A DNA stretch of 64,000 nt from Candidatus Vallotiella sp. (ex Adelges kitamiensis) (GTDB lineage: Bacteria; Pseudomonadota; Gammaproteobacteria; Burkholderiales; Burkholderiaceae): the NCBI RefSeq assembly GCF_020342435.1, contig NZ_CP080504.1, positions 697,081-761,080 on the forward strand, in the 5' to 3' direction. The first letter of the stretch is position 1. The number at the start of each line of letters is the position of its first letter. The notes under the pieces were generated by a model, which saw only the letters and a list, made by a program, of their open reading frames with translations, was not told the origin of the DNA and did not search any database. Both the position numbers and the translations under genes were made by a program. Shown here one piece after another: positions 41,624 through 53,023 of the stretch.

Positions 41624-42460
41624 ATGGATGTATCATACTTATCTCTTCTTAAGAATTTACTCGAACATGGTGTAATTAAGAGCGATCGCACTGGGACAGG
41701 TACACGCTCGTTGTTCGGCGTGTCATATCGACATAATTTATCTACTAGCTTTCCGTTACTGACTACTAAGAAACTGCATGTACGATCAATTCTTCACGAA
41801 TTATTATGGTTCCTAAAAGGCGATACGAATATTCGCTACCTAAATGAAAACGGCGTGACAATTTGGGATGAATGGGCTACATCTGACGGAGAGCTTGGGC
41901 CTGTTTACGGTGCACAGTGGCGCTCCTGGCGCAATCCTGACGGCACTTGGACCGATCAGGTGCAGGCACTACTCGACTCACTGCGTACGAATCCAAACAG
42001 CCGACGGCATATTATTAGCGCATGGAATGTATCATTTCTGCCAGACGAGTCGCAATCTCCTATACAAAATGCTCTAGAGGGTCGTATGTCACTACCGCCA
42101 TGCCACATCTTATATCAGTTTTACATCGCTAATAATAAGCTAAGTTGCATGCTTACTCAGCGATCAGGAGATTGGTTCCTTGGTATTCCATATAATTGCG
42201 CGTCGGTAGCATTTCTAACTCATATGATCGCGCAGCAACTTAGCTTGCAACCTGGCGAAATAATTCATTCAATCGGCGACGCGCACTTATATTTAAATCA
42301 TATTAATCAAGCTCAACTTCAACTTACTCGTACGCCACGATCTCTGCCTCGGCTAATCATAAAGCGACGCCCAGAAACTCTGTTTAATTATAGATTTGAA
42401 GACTTTGAGATTGCCGGCTACGACCCTCATCCCTACATTGCTGCACCTATTGCAATATAG
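41624..42460 (+). CDS. thyA: Thymidylate synthase
   Basis: ThyA methylates dUMP to dTMP using methylene-tetrahydrofolate. The 278-residue product has the dUMP-binding [12 protein letters not shown] loop (21-32), [11 protein letters not shown], and catalytic C160 in SLPPCH. A segment of roughly 12-15 extra residues ([11 protein letters not shown]) precedes the active-site loop compared with E. coli ThyA, and the usual QRS-D-FLG-PFNIAS signature reads [16 protein letters not shown]. The C-terminus ends in IAAPIAI, close to the usual form with a hydrophobic last residue. Intact; 135 bases before folA, with which it forms the dTMP cycle. Confidence 0.95.
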   Translation: MDVSYLSLLKNLLEHGVIKSDRTGTGTRSLFGVSYRHNLSTSFPLLTTKKLHVRSILHELLWFLKGDTNIRYLNENGVTIWDEWATSDGELGPVYGAQWRSWRNPDGTWTDQVQALLDSLRTNPNSRRHIISAWNVSFLPDESQSPIQNALEGRMSLPPCHILYQFYIANNKLSCMLTQRSGDWFLGIPYNCASVAFLTHMIAQQLSLQPGEIIHSIGDAHLYLNHINQAQLQLTRTPRSLPRLIIKRRPETLFNYRFEDFEIAGYDPHPYIAAPIAI

Positions 42461-42595
42461 CCTAGTACCACTAAAGAACAAATCATATCAACAGCTATTG
42501 TCATCTCCATATTTACTTCCGATATCCGACATTTAGCTATAACTAACCTATAAATAAGAATGTAGGACCTATCTTATCTCAATCTATAGTGAATT

Positions 42596-43093
42596 ATGAC
42601 AACTCTTTTCTTAATCGTCGCGCATGCGCGTAATGGAGTGATTGGGCTCAATAATAAACTTCCATGGAAACTGCCTGAGGATCTTGCTCATTTCAAGCGT
42701 AAAACGATGGGTATGCCACTCATCATGGGGCGTAAGACTCATGAGTCTATTCAGCGCGCACTACCGGGCCGTAGGAATATCGTCGTGACCCATGATACAA
42801 GTCGGCGTTTTGATGGTTGTAATACAGTCACAAGCCTGGACGCAGCGATTGCGTTATGCGAAACGCTGAACGCGCCTTTTGCATACCTGATCGGTGGCGC
42901 CCAGTTGTATCGGGAGGGAATTCGGTATGCTGAACGATTAATTATTACTGAGATCGACTACATATTCGAGGGTGATGTAACGTTTCCCGCGCCGTCTCTA
43001 GAGCAATGGCAAGAGGTGTCACGCGAAACCTGTCGAACGCATTCACCAAATAACTTCGTTTACTCTTTCGTCGAATACGAAAGAATCTGCTAA
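42596..43093 (+). CDS. folA: Dihydrofolate reductase
   Basis: FolA regenerates tetrahydrofolate consumed by ThyA. The 165-residue product shows the DHFR N-terminus with the [21 protein letters not shown] active-site region split over residues 14-34 (Asp at the catalytic site in the PEDL stretch), MGRKTHESI, the LPGRRNIVV loop and IGGAQLY. Intact, co-directional with thyA. pmbA converges only 12 bases beyond its stop. Confidence 0.96.
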   Translation: MTTLFLIVAHARNGVIGLNNKLPWKLPEDLAHFKRKTMGMPLIMGRKTHESIQRALPGRRNIVVTHDTSRRFDGCNTVTSLDAAIALCETLNAPFAYLIGGAQLYREGIRYAERLIITEIDYIFEGDVTFPAPSLEQWQEVSRETCRTHSPNNFVYSFVEYERIC

Positions 43094-43105
43094 TTTCTCG
43101 GGGGC

Positions 43106-44464
43106 TTATTGGCCAGCAATCATCATCTGCTCGATCAGCACTGAGCCAGTTTCTTTCGCTCCCTGCACTACTCTATCGGCACCAATTGCGATGATTTGTG
43201 AAAACATTTGTTGCAGCGTACTAGCGACTGTAATCTCCTCAACCGGATATTGGATTTGGCCATTTTCTACCCAGAATCCGAATGCACCGCGCGAATAGTC
43301 GCCTGTTACAAGATTTACGCCTTGCCCCATCAGCTCAGTTAACAATAGACCCGTTCCGAGTTTGCGTAACATCGCCCGGAAATCATCATCCTCGCGTGTC
43401 AGCATACTAGTTAATGATAGATTATGCGAACCGCCGGCATTACCGGTAGTTTTCAGACCAAGCTTTCGAGCAGAATACATCGATAGGAAATATCCCTGTA
43501 CAATACCGTTTTGCACGACATCACGCTTAGTAGTGCGCACGCCCTCTGCATCGAATGGGACACTGCCGAGTCCTCGAGGTATATACGGGTCTTCATAGAT
43601 TCGTATATGCGGTGCGAATATAAGTTCGCCTCGCGAATCAGTTAAGAAACTCATATTACGGTACAACGCTCCACCACTAGTCGCCTGTACGAAAGCACTA
43701 AGTATGCTAATGGCGAGCGGTGCTTCGAATAATACCGGACACTTTCGGGTATTAAGCTGGCGGGCTCCAAGACGCGCGAGCGTACGTTCGGCGGCATAGC
43801 GGCCTATAGCCTCAGGCATAGCTAGTTCAGCCGAACAGCGGCACGTCATATACCAATCATCACGCTGCATTTTCTGACTACTGCTGGCAATTGGTACACA
43901 GGAGATGCAATGACGGGAATACGGATAGCCGCCAACAAAGCCGCGTGAAGTAGCTAGGACGAATTGTGAATGCTCTGTAGATACGCCTGCACCTTCGCTG
44001 TTACAGATCCGTGGGTCTGTATCAAAAGCTGCCTGTTCAGCGCGCTGCGCAATCTCGACGGCGTCTTCAGTATGGAGCTCCCACGGATGAAACAAATCTA
44101 AATTCAGCGGATATGTCTCCAGTAATTCTTCTTCAGCAAGCCCGGCACAGCTATCCTCTGCCGTGAACCGAGCAATGTTATACGCGGCATCTACCGTATC
44201 GCGTAATGCTGCTGGAGAGAAATCGGAAGTGCTCGCATTACCACACTTTTTTCCAATGAAAAGGGTTACCCCTATTATCTTGTTTCGGCTATGCTCGATC
44301 GTCTCAACTTTACCTTGCCGTACCAATACTGATAAGCCATCGCTCTCTGAGATCTCGGTTGCTGCATCGGTTGCACCAAGCATTTTTGCATATTTCAAAA
44401 TATCTGACGCGATATTCTGTAATTGCGCTTGAGTGTGTAGAAACACGTGCTGCTGTACTGCCAT
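43106..44464 (-). CDS. pmbA: Metalloprotease PmbA/TldE
   Basis: PmbA (TldE) forms a heterodimeric protease with TldD that trims peptides such as microcin B17 and CcdA; PmbA itself lacks the metal-binding HExxxH of TldD. I start at ATG 44464 (MAVQQHVFLHTQAQLQ), matching Burkholderia; an upstream start at 44500 adds 12 residues. The 452-residue product has GASTSDFSPAALRDTVDAAY-like features near 95-115, ICNSEGAGVS, LYRNMSFLTDS and the C-terminal GDYSRGAFGFWVENG. Intact. tldD is not in this window. Confidence 0.94.
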   Translation of the reverse strand: MAVQQHVFLHTQAQLQNIASDILKYAKMLGATDAATEISESDGLSVLVRQGKVETIEHSRNKIIGVTLFIGKKCGNASTSDFSPAALRDTVDAAYNIARFTAEDSCAGLAEEELLETYPLNLDLFHPWELHTEDAVEIAQRAEQAAFDTDPRICNSEGAGVSTEHSQFVLATSRGFVGGYPYSRHCISCVPIASSSQKMQRDDWYMTCRCSAELAMPEAIGRYAAERTLARLGARQLNTRKCPVLFEAPLAISILSAFVQATSGGALYRNMSFLTDSRGELIFAPHIRIYEDPYIPRGLGSVPFDAEGVRTTKRDVVQNGIVQGYFLSMYSARKLGLKTTGNAGGSHNLSLTSMLTREDDDFRAMLRKLGTGLLLTELMGQGVNLVTGDYSRGAFGFWVENGQIQYPVEEITVASTLQQMFSQIIAIGADRVVQGAKETGSVLIEQMMIAGQ

Positions 44465-45224
44465 ATCAGTTCGATCCTCGTTTTTTAAAAATGCGATCAT
44501 AGCAAGCTAGCTGCTTAACCATGAAATAACCTACCAAAATACGCGAGTAACACGTAAGATACGAATCGCGACGGTAATGCGGCCGAAATCGCTCTCCAAC
44601 TGCATAATTTACCGCCGATTATACAATCGTCGAGTACCTGTCTTGACATACTATGCATAAATTTATCATTTAAGCGCATACTGTTACTTGAAGGATCTAA
44701 CTAACGCGCTAAAAGAAACACACAATATCATTGTCCTATAAAAGAAGGCACTATAAGTTTGTAATTATATGGGGTACCATCTAATCCTCAACTTAAAAAT
44801 ACTAGTATAGTAGCGTTGTGTACCATTCTAGATATATTAAAGCAAGAGTAAAACTGGGACAGAACAATTACATATGGCTAAACGTAAACAATACGGAGCG
44901 TCATTCAATCTAGCACCACCTATTGTTTTAAAGGGACTACTTCAGTATACCTAAAATAATTAATCATAGTTTAATTAAGCTATGATGTGCTGCCTTTCAT
45001 TCTTCTAGTAAGAAGTGTAGTCTGTTACATTCCGCTGATCATGAATTTAGTATCCAGCTAAAGTTAACCTATAAACTCCCGTAAGAATTAGTAGCTTTAC
45101 AGTAACACCAGATCTTGGTGTAGGGAGGCACATTTTAGCCCTCAAGCGCGATCTATAAATACTGGATGCCCAGTATATGGGCTACGAAATTCTGGTTAGC
45201 TTGCTCTATGCTTGCTAAATTATT
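44465..45224. other. Gene-free stretch between pmbA and orn
   Basis: Burkholderia has yjgA (DUF615) and mog here on the plus strand. I could not align any plus-strand frame to either with confidence, and no intact gene exists. A short frame starting at 44874 (MAKRKQYG) is not recognised. Confidence 0.4.
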
Positions 45225-45821
45225 TTAGGCGGTGTCGGGTATGCGTAAGAAATGCTGTCGGTAGTACCTTAACTCGTCAATTGACTCATAAATATCAGCG
45301 AGCGCTGTGTGTAATGCACGCTTTTGGAATCCTTTATAAATCACTGGATGCCATCGTCGGCACAATTCCTTCAGTGTGCTTACATCTAAATTACGATAAT
45401 GAAAAAATATTTCTAATTCTGGCATCCAGCGCGCTATAAAACGACGGTCTTGGCAAATAGAATTGCCACACATCGCTGACTTTCCGGCTGGAACATATTG
45501 AGATAAAAATATGAGCAATTGCGAAGCTGCATCAGCTTCGTTAATCAACGAGATACGAACTCGATCGATTAGGCCTGAGCGACTATGCATCTTTTTATTC
45601 CATTTATCCATCGCATCTAAAGTTAAATCTGATTGATAAATAGATAATACTGGACCTTCGAGAACTACTGATAAGTTCGAATCAGTGACTACTACAGCAA
45701 CCTCAAGAATCCGATCGGTATTCGGAGTTAATCCAGTCATCTCCATGTCCAGCCAGATCAAGTTAAATTCACTCTTGGCCAAGATAGGCTGGCTATCCGG
45801 TTGTTTAAATTTGAAGCTCAT
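45225..45821 (-). CDS. orn: Oligoribonuclease
   Basis: Orn degrades 2- to 5-mer RNAs, the essential last step of RNA turnover in many proteobacteria. The 198-residue DEDDh exonuclease has D25 and E27 in WLDMEMTGL, the third acid in the [11 protein letters not shown] stretch, and the His-Asp pair in [17 protein letters not shown]. The N-terminal 18 residues precede the fold. Intact and full length. Confidence 0.96.
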   Translation of the reverse strand: MSFKFKQPDSQPILAKSEFNLIWLDMEMTGLTPNTDRILEVAVVVTDSNLSVVLEGPVLSIYQSDLTLDAMDKWNKKMHSRSGLIDRVRISLINEADAASQLLIFLSQYVPAGKSAMCGNSICQDRRFIARWMPELEIFFHYRNLDVSTLKELCRRWHPVIYKGFQKRALHTALADIYESIDELRYYRQHFLRIPDTA

Positions 45822-46821
45822 TTAAACGCTTTAAAAAAGTATATTACTATTTTGATAGAAACGAAGTAGTGACAAGATTTATTTCGAATAATACAACTAT
45901 AAGCATATTATATGCGTTCTCATGAATAAAAAATGTTGAAGATTTTATTATAATTACACGTCGCTTAGCTATAATGCATAGAGCCGACAAACTTATCACT
46001 TTGCCTGCTATCATAAAATAGTTCTAGCAAATCTTCTCGACACTATCTCACTATATACCTATAAGCAAGCAGCTAAAGTATCGCTTAATCATTACCATGC
46101 TAGAGTGCAGTGTTGTAATAGTATTTCTGCTAGAGTTGACTGTATCTATAGCTTTCAATAATCAAGTCTTCTATTTATTAGAATGTCTTTGAATCACAGA
46201 TATTCAGATTAGTTAAATGGTGTTAGAAGCCGTTCTCTCTACCATTCTTATTTTGGTTAGTTTACGAGTAGACTACTCGTAGTGCTTTGCTATCAAAGCA
46301 CGGTTCAACCTCAGATATTTTGCAAGCTTTTTCTTGTCTAGAACAGGTAAGATTTTTCAGTCTTCAGCTTTGATACGCTTTTCTGCTAGCTTAAGCCCAA
46401 TAGGTACGAGTAGGACCCTAGTACGCGCATTTTTCGTTCTAAGAATAGGCACGTGCTGAAGTACATAATTATTATATTTTACGTTACTCGCTCTCTTCGT
46501 CTAAAGCCCGCTTCTACATAGCCCTCGGACCGTATGATGCTGATGAACAGGTCTAACAATGCCTCCGTATTGATTTTTGCTCAGATTCTATTTTTATTTT
46601 TTGGATACTCCTAACAGTCTGCTTTTGAGGGAGATAGGTTCGAAATCTGCATTTCCCACAATGCAGGCATACGAACAGGCTCTAATATAAGCACGCTGGT
46701 TAATTAAGTCCTGTCAAGATAATATATCGTTACCAATACCCAACTAAATTGATTCTAGATTCTATTACCTTAACCCGTGCCGCGATGAGATATATCGAGC
46801 CGCTGCTGAGCGTAAGTAAAT
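45822..46821. other. Gene-free stretch between orn and rsgA
   Basis: Burkholderia carries an M48-family metallopeptidase gene here. I looked for an HExxH region and the membrane segments on the plus strand and found none readable. The 79-codon minus frame at 46730-46969 is a shadow over the rsgA start. Confidence 0.4.
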
Positions 46822-47784
46822 ATGAGAAGTTATGCAGACCCAGTAATAGAACTTTGTGACAATTATGCTCAAAAAGAAGACCTAAGAAAAGGTAGAGTCT
46901 TCGCCGTACATGGCTGGCATTATATGGTTCAACCTGATAGGGGCGATTCGCTACTACAGTGCTTTTCACGTGGGAAAAAGAGCGAAATCGCTGTTGGTGA
47001 CCGTGTCAGCTTTAAGATAATATCTGCAGACCAGGGAATCATTGTTGCGACTGATGTACGACGTAACCTACTTTTCCGTTCTGACCAGTTAAAATTAAAA
47101 CGCTTTGCCGCTAATTTTGATCAATTACTAATTGTACTAGCCACCGAACCGTATTTCAGCGAGGATTTACTCAGTCGAGCATTAGTGGCTGCCGAAGCTC
47201 ATCAACTCCAGTCAGTGATACTGCTGAATAAAGCTGACTTACCTGACGCGCTACCGCTTGCCAGAGAGCGTGTCGCATTCTATGCTAAACTCGGCTATTG
47301 GGTCATCGAGGTATCTGCAACAAATGCTGCTGATGCGACCCGAGCTACGCTCGCGCCGCTACTTGCTCGGCGAGCTACTTTGCTTCTGGGCCAATCTGGT
47401 ATGGGCAAGTCAACCCTAGTAAATCTTCTAGTACCTAATGCAAATGCTGCAACGCTCGACATTTCGTCTGCGTTGAACAGCGGCCGCCATACTACTACTT
47501 TCACTCGCTGGTATGAGTTAACAAATGGCGGGGCATTAATCGACTCGCCAGGTTTTCAAGAATTTGGACTATATCATTTAACAGAGAAGCAACTTAAAGG
47601 CGCGTTTCCTGAGTTCCGCTCACTGCTAGGCGCTTGTAGTTTTTACAATTGTCATCACTTGTACGAGCCGCGCTGCGCGATACTAGATGCGCTAGAGCAA
47701 GGACGCATTACACCAATGCGTTATAAGTTATACACACAACTTCTGCGCGAAGCAAGGCAATCTATCGTACGTCGAACTCGTTAA
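46822..47784 (+). CDS. rsgA: Ribosome small-subunit GTPase RsgA
   Basis: RsgA is a circularly permuted GTPase that checks the decoding centre during late 30S maturation. The 320-residue product has an N-terminal OB-fold (about 22-85), then motifs in permuted order: G4 NKADLPDA (136-143), G1 [10 protein letters not shown] (190-199), G3 DSPGFQEFG, and a C-terminal zinc motif [14 protein letters not shown] with Cys/His ligands. Intact. The exact start is uncertain within the first 20 residues. Confidence 0.95.
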   Translation: MRSYADPVIELCDNYAQKEDLRKGRVFAVHGWHYMVQPDRGDSLLQCFSRGKKSEIAVGDRVSFKIISADQGIIVATDVRRNLLFRSDQLKLKRFAANFDQLLIVLATEPYFSEDLLSRALVAAEAHQLQSVILLNKADLPDALPLARERVAFYAKLGYWVIEVSATNAADATRATLAPLLARRATLLLGQSGMGKSTLVNLLVPNANAATLDISSALNSGRHTTTFTRWYELTNGGALIDSPGFQEFGLYHLTEKQLKGAFPEFRSLLGACSFYNCHHLYEPRCAILDALEQGRITPMRYKLYTQLLREARQSIVRRTR

Positions 47785-48507
47785 TTAATGAATGCAATAA
47801 GTGACTTGCTTAAAAATTTTCCGCTTGTTTAATAATGATAAGCAGTGTTGCTATTTTCTAGGGGTAAGATCTTGATAAGATATTTACGCTGTTCGAGTAG
47901 CACGGCGGCATATTTTGATCCACGTCAGTAAGGCTATCCTAAAAATAGCACAATGCCTCAGCACAGCGAGCTGAAATCTATAAATAGATAACGCCAACTG
48001 CTACGCTAGCATAACCTAATACAGATTAAGCATACGTCTAATAATACCCAGGGTTAGATCTTTGCCTTAAGCTATTTAGTAGACTTAGATCTATGAGGGA
48101 TAAGTCCTACCTTAAAATAAGTGGACTGATATAAGAAAGAATTAACACAAAATTCTATACTGATTTAATAGTCAGGCAACATCTTTAATACCGAGATATG
48201 TACTCATATTTTTTAGTTTGTATTATTGATGCTAGCAAACTAATCTTTTATATATGATGAGATTACATATCTTTGCGATGCATCAATACCACACTGCTAC
48301 ATAGTAAACTACCCACGATCCCGGAATCTGGGTCTACTTTAGTTAGCTATCTTGCTTGATGTACTTTATTTAGAATAACTAAAGTTTAACTAGGTTTTCG
48401 AGAGAACTTTTCAAAATGCTGATCTATACATCTGCTTAACTTAATTATCAATGGATAATCATTAAAAGTCAGATAGCCTCTACTGTAGCGGCATGCTTAT
48501 CAATAGC
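47785..48507. other. Gene-free stretch between rsgA and rplS
   Basis: No gene is recognised in these roughly 720 bases between converging genes. A CoA-pyrophosphatase (NUDIX) gene is expected after rplS in Burkholderia; a QI-PG-like string near 48320-48330 on the minus strand is too short to support it. Confidence 0.4.
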
Positions 48508-48527
48508 AAGCACCTTCAGAGGTGCTT
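48508..48527 (-). terminator. Hairpin downstream of rplS
   Basis: AAGCACCT (minus strand 48527-48520) pairs with AGGTGCTT (48515-48508) around CTGA, 16 bases after the rplS stop. It fits the operon terminator position, but the T tract expected after the stem is eroded to GCTATTG, so it may end transcription poorly. Confidence 0.55.
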
Positions 48528-48542
48528 TGCCCGGCTGTGCGC

Positions 48543-48929
48543 TTACTTATTAGGCATTGTACGCTCCTTATATAAAAGCTTTTCTTTAATGCGAGCAGAC
48601 TTTCCTGAGCGATCGCGTAGATAGTATAGCTTTGCACGTCGCACAGCGCCACGGCGCTTCACAATAATGCTAGCAATCAGTGGTGAATACATTTGAAACG
48701 TCCGCTCGACGCCTTCACCTGAAGAAATCTTGCGGACGATGAACGAGGAATTCAAGCCCCGATTCCGCTTTGCGATTACTACGCCTTCATAAGATTGAAT
48801 ACGCCTACGATTACCCTCGGCTACGCTGACGTTCACTATGATTGAATCACCTGGCGTAAAGCCCGGGATACTCCTTCCGGCAAGTACACGCTCAATTTCT
48901 TCCTGCTCGAGTTTTGCAATCAGATTCAT
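48543..48929 (-). CDS. rplS: Ribosomal protein L19
   Basis: L19 sits at the 30S-50S interface of the large subunit. The 128-residue product begins [14 protein letters not shown] and shows [18 protein letters not shown], the family's [13 protein letters not shown] and [13 protein letters not shown] segments, and [20 protein letters not shown]. The C-terminal lysine-rich tail is a few residues longer than in E. coli, as in Burkholderia. It is the last gene of rpsP-rimM-trmD-rplS, 104 bases after trmD. Confidence 0.97.
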   Translation of the reverse strand: MNLIAKLEQEEIERVLAGRSIPGFTPGDSIIVNVSVAEGNRRRIQSYEGVVIAKRNRGLNSSFIVRKISSGEGVERTFQMYSPLIASIIVKRRGAVRRAKLYYLRDRSGKSARIKEKLLYKERTMPNK

Positions 48930-49033
48930 AGTTGGCTCCTATAACCATCTTGCTGCTTTTTTCTTGCCTTGATTATGATCGAGGTCTCAGTAGAGGATGG
49001 GTTAACTTCTAGCAGCCGGATTTGGCTACTGCT

Positions 49034-49837
49034 TTACCCCGTATACCGGCTATCAATATTCCGATCTACGAGAGTTGCAAGCCACGCTTCATCAGCATGG
49101 CTCAACATATTGTTACGTCGCGCGAGCTGTATAAGGTCTGGACGCTTGACTAGCGTATTGCGTAGTGCCTCGTGGCGGCGCCAACACTCAATCTGAGTAT
49201 GATGCCCTGTAATTAGAACGTTAGGTACCCGCATGCCTTGGTATCCATATGGACGCGTATAATGCGGACAATCAAGCAGTCCATTAACGAAACTTTCTTG
49301 GGCGACCGACTTAGAATCATTCAATACGCCAGGCAACTGCCGAATTATCGCATCCATTAAGGCCATTGCAGGTAACTCACCACCAGACATTACGAAATCA
49401 CCGAGACTTACTTCATCATCTACTTCTCGATCAACCAACCGCTGATCGATCGACTCGTATCGACCACATAACACGATTAAACTAGGTAGTGTCACATATT
49501 CAACTACCTTTGCATGATCTAGCGGGCGACCCTGCGGCGACATCAGGACAACCCGAGAATAACCTGGTGATGATTGAACTGAATCTAAGCATTGGGCCTC
49601 TCGGGCAGCGGCTATCGCATCAGCGAGGGGCCCGGCTAGCATTACCATACCTGGCCCGCCCCCGTAAGGACGGGCATCTATTTTCTGGTGGTTGTCTCTC
49701 GTAAAGTCACGGGGATTCCACGTGCGTAGTGTATAACGCTGTTGCTTAGCGGCTCGACCAGTGATCCCCCAATTAGTCAGAGCATGAAACATCTCAGGGA
49801 AAAGTGTGATGACATCAAACCGAATTTTGTGTTGCAT
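49034..49837 (-). CDS. trmD: tRNA (guanine37-N1)-methyltransferase
   Basis: TrmD methylates G37 of tRNAs with a G36, preventing +1 frameshifts. The 267-residue SPOUT enzyme has [11 protein letters not shown], the [13 protein letters not shown] loop, the trefoil-knot segment [24 protein letters not shown], and [15 protein letters not shown]. Its start shares one base with the rimM stop, so translation is coupled. Intact. Confidence 0.97.
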   Translation of the reverse strand: MQHKIRFDVITLFPEMFHALTNWGITGRAAKQQRYTLRTWNPRDFTRDNHQKIDARPYGGGPGMVMLAGPLADAIAAAREAQCLDSVQSSPGYSRVVLMSPQGRPLDHAKVVEYVTLPSLIVLCGRYESIDQRLVDREVDDEVSLGDFVMSGGELPAMALMDAIIRQLPGVLNDSKSVAQESFVNGLLDCPHYTRPYGYQGMRVPNVLITGHHTQIECWRRHEALRNTLVKRPDLIQLARRNNMLSHADEAWLATLVDRNIDSRYTG

Positions 49838-50466
49838 TAATAGTCGATCTCCCAGTCGACCACAATACAGCGATCTGACAGATTAACCGTCTTCACGTAA
49901 GCATCAACAAATGGAATTAGCCGCTCCGCCTTTTTGATTCGTCCATTTCGTGCGACTTTTTCGTACTCTACGCATAGGATTGAGTGTGCACCGTTATTAA
50001 CTAGGTTCACAACATAACCTAGCACATCATTAGAAGTAGTGATCACCGCTAAACCAATTAGATCAACCCAATAGTACTCGTTATATTCTAGCACTGGAAA
50101 ATCTGCGCGCCGCACATGCACCGTAGCACCGCGCAGCGAAAGTGCCTGATCTCGATCCGAGTATCCGGTAAGTTGAGCTATTACAGCGGCGCCATGTTTT
50201 TTCCTTGATATAACTCGTGCTGCACTATAGACCCCGCTCCTAATAAGCCACCATGATGCAGCACTCAGTAATGCACCGCTATTTAGATCAACACAGGCAT
50301 ATGGTGTGATTTTTAACCAGCCTTTGATGCTGTAAGCGTCAATGACTACGCCGACCTCGATTGCGTCATCTGGAAACAGCTCTACTCTATTAACACTAAA
50401 CTCGGACGAAACCACACGCTCTCTTTTCACGGGAAAACGCATAGAATACACAGAATAGCTAAACAA
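49837..50466 (-). CDS. rimM: 16S rRNA processing protein RimM
   Basis: RimM binds S19 and assists maturation of the 30S head. The 209-residue product has the N-terminal barrel ([20 protein letters not shown], about 37-56) and the C-terminal PRC-barrel ([15 protein letters not shown] and [14 protein letters not shown]). The first 30-35 residues are variable, and Met9 is another possible start. It is more diverged than its neighbours (for example AYSIKG where the family has a glycine-rich A-G-x-K-G-like stretch) but uninterrupted. Confidence 0.93.
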   Translation of the reverse strand: MFSYSVYSMRFPVKRERVVSSEFSVNRVELFPDDAIEVGVVIDAYSIKGWLKITPYACVDLNSGALLSAASWWLIRSGVYSAARVISRKKHGAAVIAQLTGYSDRDQALSLRGATVHVRRADFPVLEYNEYYWVDLIGLAVITTSNDVLGYVVNLVNNGAHSILCVEYEKVARNGRIKKAERLIPFVDAYVKTVNLSDRCIVVDWEIDY

Positions 50467-50493
50467 ATATAGGATAGGTTAATACATAAATGT

Positions 50494-50736
50494 TTACGCA
50501 ATTTTAGATTTCTTAACTAAGCGAGCCACAGTTGTCGAAAGCTGTGCGCCGACTCCTATCCAGTATGTTAAGCGGTCTTGCGCAATGCGCAAATACTCGC
50601 CTTTTGTCGACAGTGGATTGTAAAAACCGATACGCTCGATAAAACGACCATCTCGTCGATTGCGCGAGTCAGTTGCAACGATGTTGTAGAATGGGCGCTT
50701 TTTCGAGCCGCCACGAGCAAAGCGGATGATAACCAT
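50494..50736 (-). CDS. rpsP: Ribosomal protein S16
   Basis: S16 is an early-binding protein of the 30S subunit. The 80-residue product starts [20 protein letters not shown] and includes ERIGFYNP, both diagnostic. Full length. It is the first gene of the rpsP-rimM-trmD-rplS operon, with an AGGT ribosome site before the ATG; the promoter should be within the 577-base gap upstream but is not clearly seen. Confidence 0.97.
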   Translation of the reverse strand: MVIIRFARGGSKKRPFYNIVATDSRNRRDGRFIERIGFYNPLSTKGEYLRIAQDRLTYWIGVGAQLSTTVARLVKKSKIA

Positions 50737-51313
50737 GTTATTTTTACCTAATAACCCGTAGAAAAATAAAAGTTTTTAATTTAGCGAAAACTGATTATAA
50801 CTTGAAATGGCCTATTAATACTTGTGCTTACATGCCTACCTACTGAAGCACTTCTCTAATAGATAAAATCTAGGTGAAAATCGGTATTGTTAAGTACTAT
50901 TAATGCAAATAACATTTTGGAAATATTATGGGGCTCTGCGCTCGCAAGACGCATGAGTTGCTATTAGCTCAGCTTGCCTTATCATACTGTAATATGGTGA
51001 GGCAATGTTGAGAATAGCTATGACTGCTGGACTCTAGCATATTGATCATTAGCTGAAGAGTAGTATTTATCTCCTATAATACCGATTAGTTAAAGCGCCC
51101 TTAGCTGGGTTACGTCACGCAGATTATAAAAGTTATACGCTTAGAATTATCTACATATTACTTGTTCTGAGAGGAACCGGTATGTAAGCACAGTTAGAGC
51201 ATAACACATCATCATCTGACCAGTAAAAGTAGCATTTTACAAATGCATAAGCAGAAAAAAGAACAAATGTGTTTTCTTGCTATGCATCTATGATATGTAT
51301 TGTTTTATAGTGC
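50737..51313. other. Gene-free stretch between etfA and rpsP
   Basis: These 577 bases hold no recognisable gene or fossil. The rpsP operon promoter is expected near 50740-50850; no convincing -35/-10 pair stands out. Confidence 0.4.
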
Positions 51314-52249
51314 TCATAAAGCATCAACTAGTTCTGGGACAAGTATGAATAGATCGCCTACTAAGCCATAGTCGGCAATGCTGAAAATAGGTGCCTCTGG
51401 ATCTTTGTTAATTGCCACAATAACTCTACTATCCTTTATTCCAGCTAAGTGCTGGATCGCGCCAGAAATTCCTATAGCGATGTATAGCTGCGGTGCAACA
51501 ATTTTGCCGCTTTGTCCTACCTGATAGTCGTTAGGTGCGTACCCTTCTTCGACTGCTGCACGTGAAGCGCCTAGTGCAGCGCCTAGCTTATCGGCTAGCG
51601 GCTCAAGCATTTTCACATAATGTTTTCTGCTTCCCAGCCCTCGGCCGCCTGATACGATCATCTGTGCGCTCGTTAGCTCAGGACGCTCCAGCTTAGTTAA
51701 CTCACGGCGTATAACGCTCACGCCAGGTGCTGCTGGTGCGGCTTCAATTATATGAATAAGTGCACTACTCCCGCCGTTAGAAGAAACTGGATCAAAAGCT
51801 GCGCATCGTATCGTAATAACCTTGATTGGATCTATAGATTGCACAGTTGCGATAGCATTACCAGCATAGATTGGTCGCTCAAAAGTATCTATGTTTACTA
51901 CTGCTGTAATATCGCTCACTTGCGCAACGTCTAACTTAGCAGCAAGACGAGGTGCTATGTTCTTGCCGTATGCAGTTGCAGGTAGCACAATATGTGTATA
52001 TTGGCGCGCAATCGGGGATACTGTTGCCTCAATATTTTCTGCTAATCCTTTATCTAGTTGTGGTGCATCAGCTAAAAGTATCTTCGCGACTCCAGCTATG
52101 TTCGCCGCAGCAGTAGCTACGCCGAGTGCGTTGTATCCTGCTACTAGTATATGGATCTCGTCGCCTAGTTTCTGTGCGGCTGCTACTGTGTTTAATGTCG
52201 CTGTCTTGAGGGCCTGGTTATTATGTTCTGCAATGACTAGTATTGTCAC
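51314..52249 (-). CDS. etfA: Electron transfer flavoprotein alpha subunit
   Basis: EtfA binds FAD and with EtfB passes electrons from acyl-CoA and related dehydrogenases to the quinone pool through ETF-quinone oxidoreductase. I choose the GTG at 52249 as start, because GAGGT lies just before it and TILVIAEH then aligns with the family start; an ATG at 52267 would add 6 residues. The 311-residue product has the C-terminal FAD domain with [36 protein letters not shown] and [19 protein letters not shown]. Intact, directly after etfB. Which dehydrogenases feed it is not visible here. Confidence 0.93.
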   Translation of the reverse strand: MTILVIAEHNNQALKTATLNTVAAAQKLGDEIHILVAGYNALGVATAAANIAGVAKILLADAPQLDKGLAENIEATVSPIARQYTHIVLPATAYGKNIAPRLAAKLDVAQVSDITAVVNIDTFERPIYAGNAIATVQSIDPIKVITIRCAAFDPVSSNGGSSALIHIIEAAPAAPGVSVIRRELTKLERPELTSAQMIVSGGRGLGSRKHYVKMLEPLADKLGAALGASRAAVEEGYAPNDYQVGQSGKIVAPQLYIAIGISGAIQHLAGIKDSRVIVAINKDPEAPIFSIADYGLVGDLFILVPELVDAL

Positions 52250-52273
52250 ATCTACCTCTTTTCGCATTGAGCG

Positions 52274-53023
52274 TTAGAGTACTTTTGCTTCACTTGTAAG
52301 CTTATTGATCAGCGTGGCGATATCAGGCACCTTTATGCCTATTCCTCGCTTGTGAGGCTCGACTACCCTTAGCGTTTTAAGGCGCTTCTCTATTTTCACA
52401 CCTAAGGTTTGGGGTGTCAGGCGCTCAAGCGGTTTTTTTTTCGCTTTCATAATATTAGGCAATGTTATATAACGCGGTTCATTAAGTTGTAGATCGGTAG
52501 TCACCACCACCGGTAGTGTTAATGAAAGCGTTTCAGTGCCGTCGTCTACTTCACGAGTCACCGTGGCACAGCCATCCCTGACTATTACCTGCGAAGCAAA
52601 TGTAGCTTGCGACCATCCGGCTAGTGCAGCTAGCATTTGCCCAGTTTGATTCGAGTCATCGTCGATTGCCTGCTTACCAAGGATTACAAGTTGAGACCGC
52701 TCACGCGCGACGACTGCGTTAAGTAATTTAGCAACTGATAGAGGCTGTAACTCCTCCTGAGTTTCGATTAGGATCGCTCTATCCGCACCAATCGCTAGCG
52801 CAGTACGTAGTGTTTCTTGGCATGCGGACACCCCTGCAGATACAGCGATTACCTCCATAACTACACCCGCTTCTTTTAAGCGCACCGCTTCTTCTACAGC
52901 AATTTCATCGAACGGGTTCATCGACATTTTTACGTTTTCTATGTCCACGCCTGTGCCGTCTAATTTCACGCAGACTTTCACGTTATGGTCTACAACTCTT
53001 TTGACGGACACAAGAACTTTCAT
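52274..53023 (-). CDS. etfB: Electron transfer flavoprotein beta subunit
   Basis: EtfB is the AMP-binding partner of EtfA. The 249-residue product starts [20 protein letters not shown] and shows [17 protein letters not shown], the nucleotide-binding [21 protein letters not shown]-type loop (read in two parts), and the ETF-beta signature region [20 protein letters not shown] followed by KAKKKPLE. Intact. It precedes etfA by a few bases, forming a two-gene operon. Confidence 0.95.
   Translation of the reverse strand: MKVLVSVKRVVDHNVKVCVKLDGTGVDIENVKMSMNPFDEIAVEEAVRLKEAGVVMEVIAVSAGVSACQETLRTALAIGADRAILIETQEELQPLSVAKLLNAVVARERSQLVILGKQAIDDDSNQTGQMLAALAGWSQATFASQVIVRDGCATVTREVDDGTETLSLTLPVVVTTDLQLNEPRYITLPNIMKAKKKPLERLTPQTLGVKIEKRLKTLRVVEPHKRGIGIKVPDIATLINKLTSEAKVL

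Noticed and set aside
44465-45224. yjgA or mog fossil
   Set aside because: Expected from Burkholderia order, but I found no ordered motifs on the plus strand.
45822-46821. M48 metallopeptidase fossil
   Set aside because: Expected from synteny, but no HExxH region or membrane span could be read.
47785-48507. CoA pyrophosphatase (NUDIX) fossil after rplS
   Set aside because: Only a QI-PG-like string on the minus strand; no NUDIX box.
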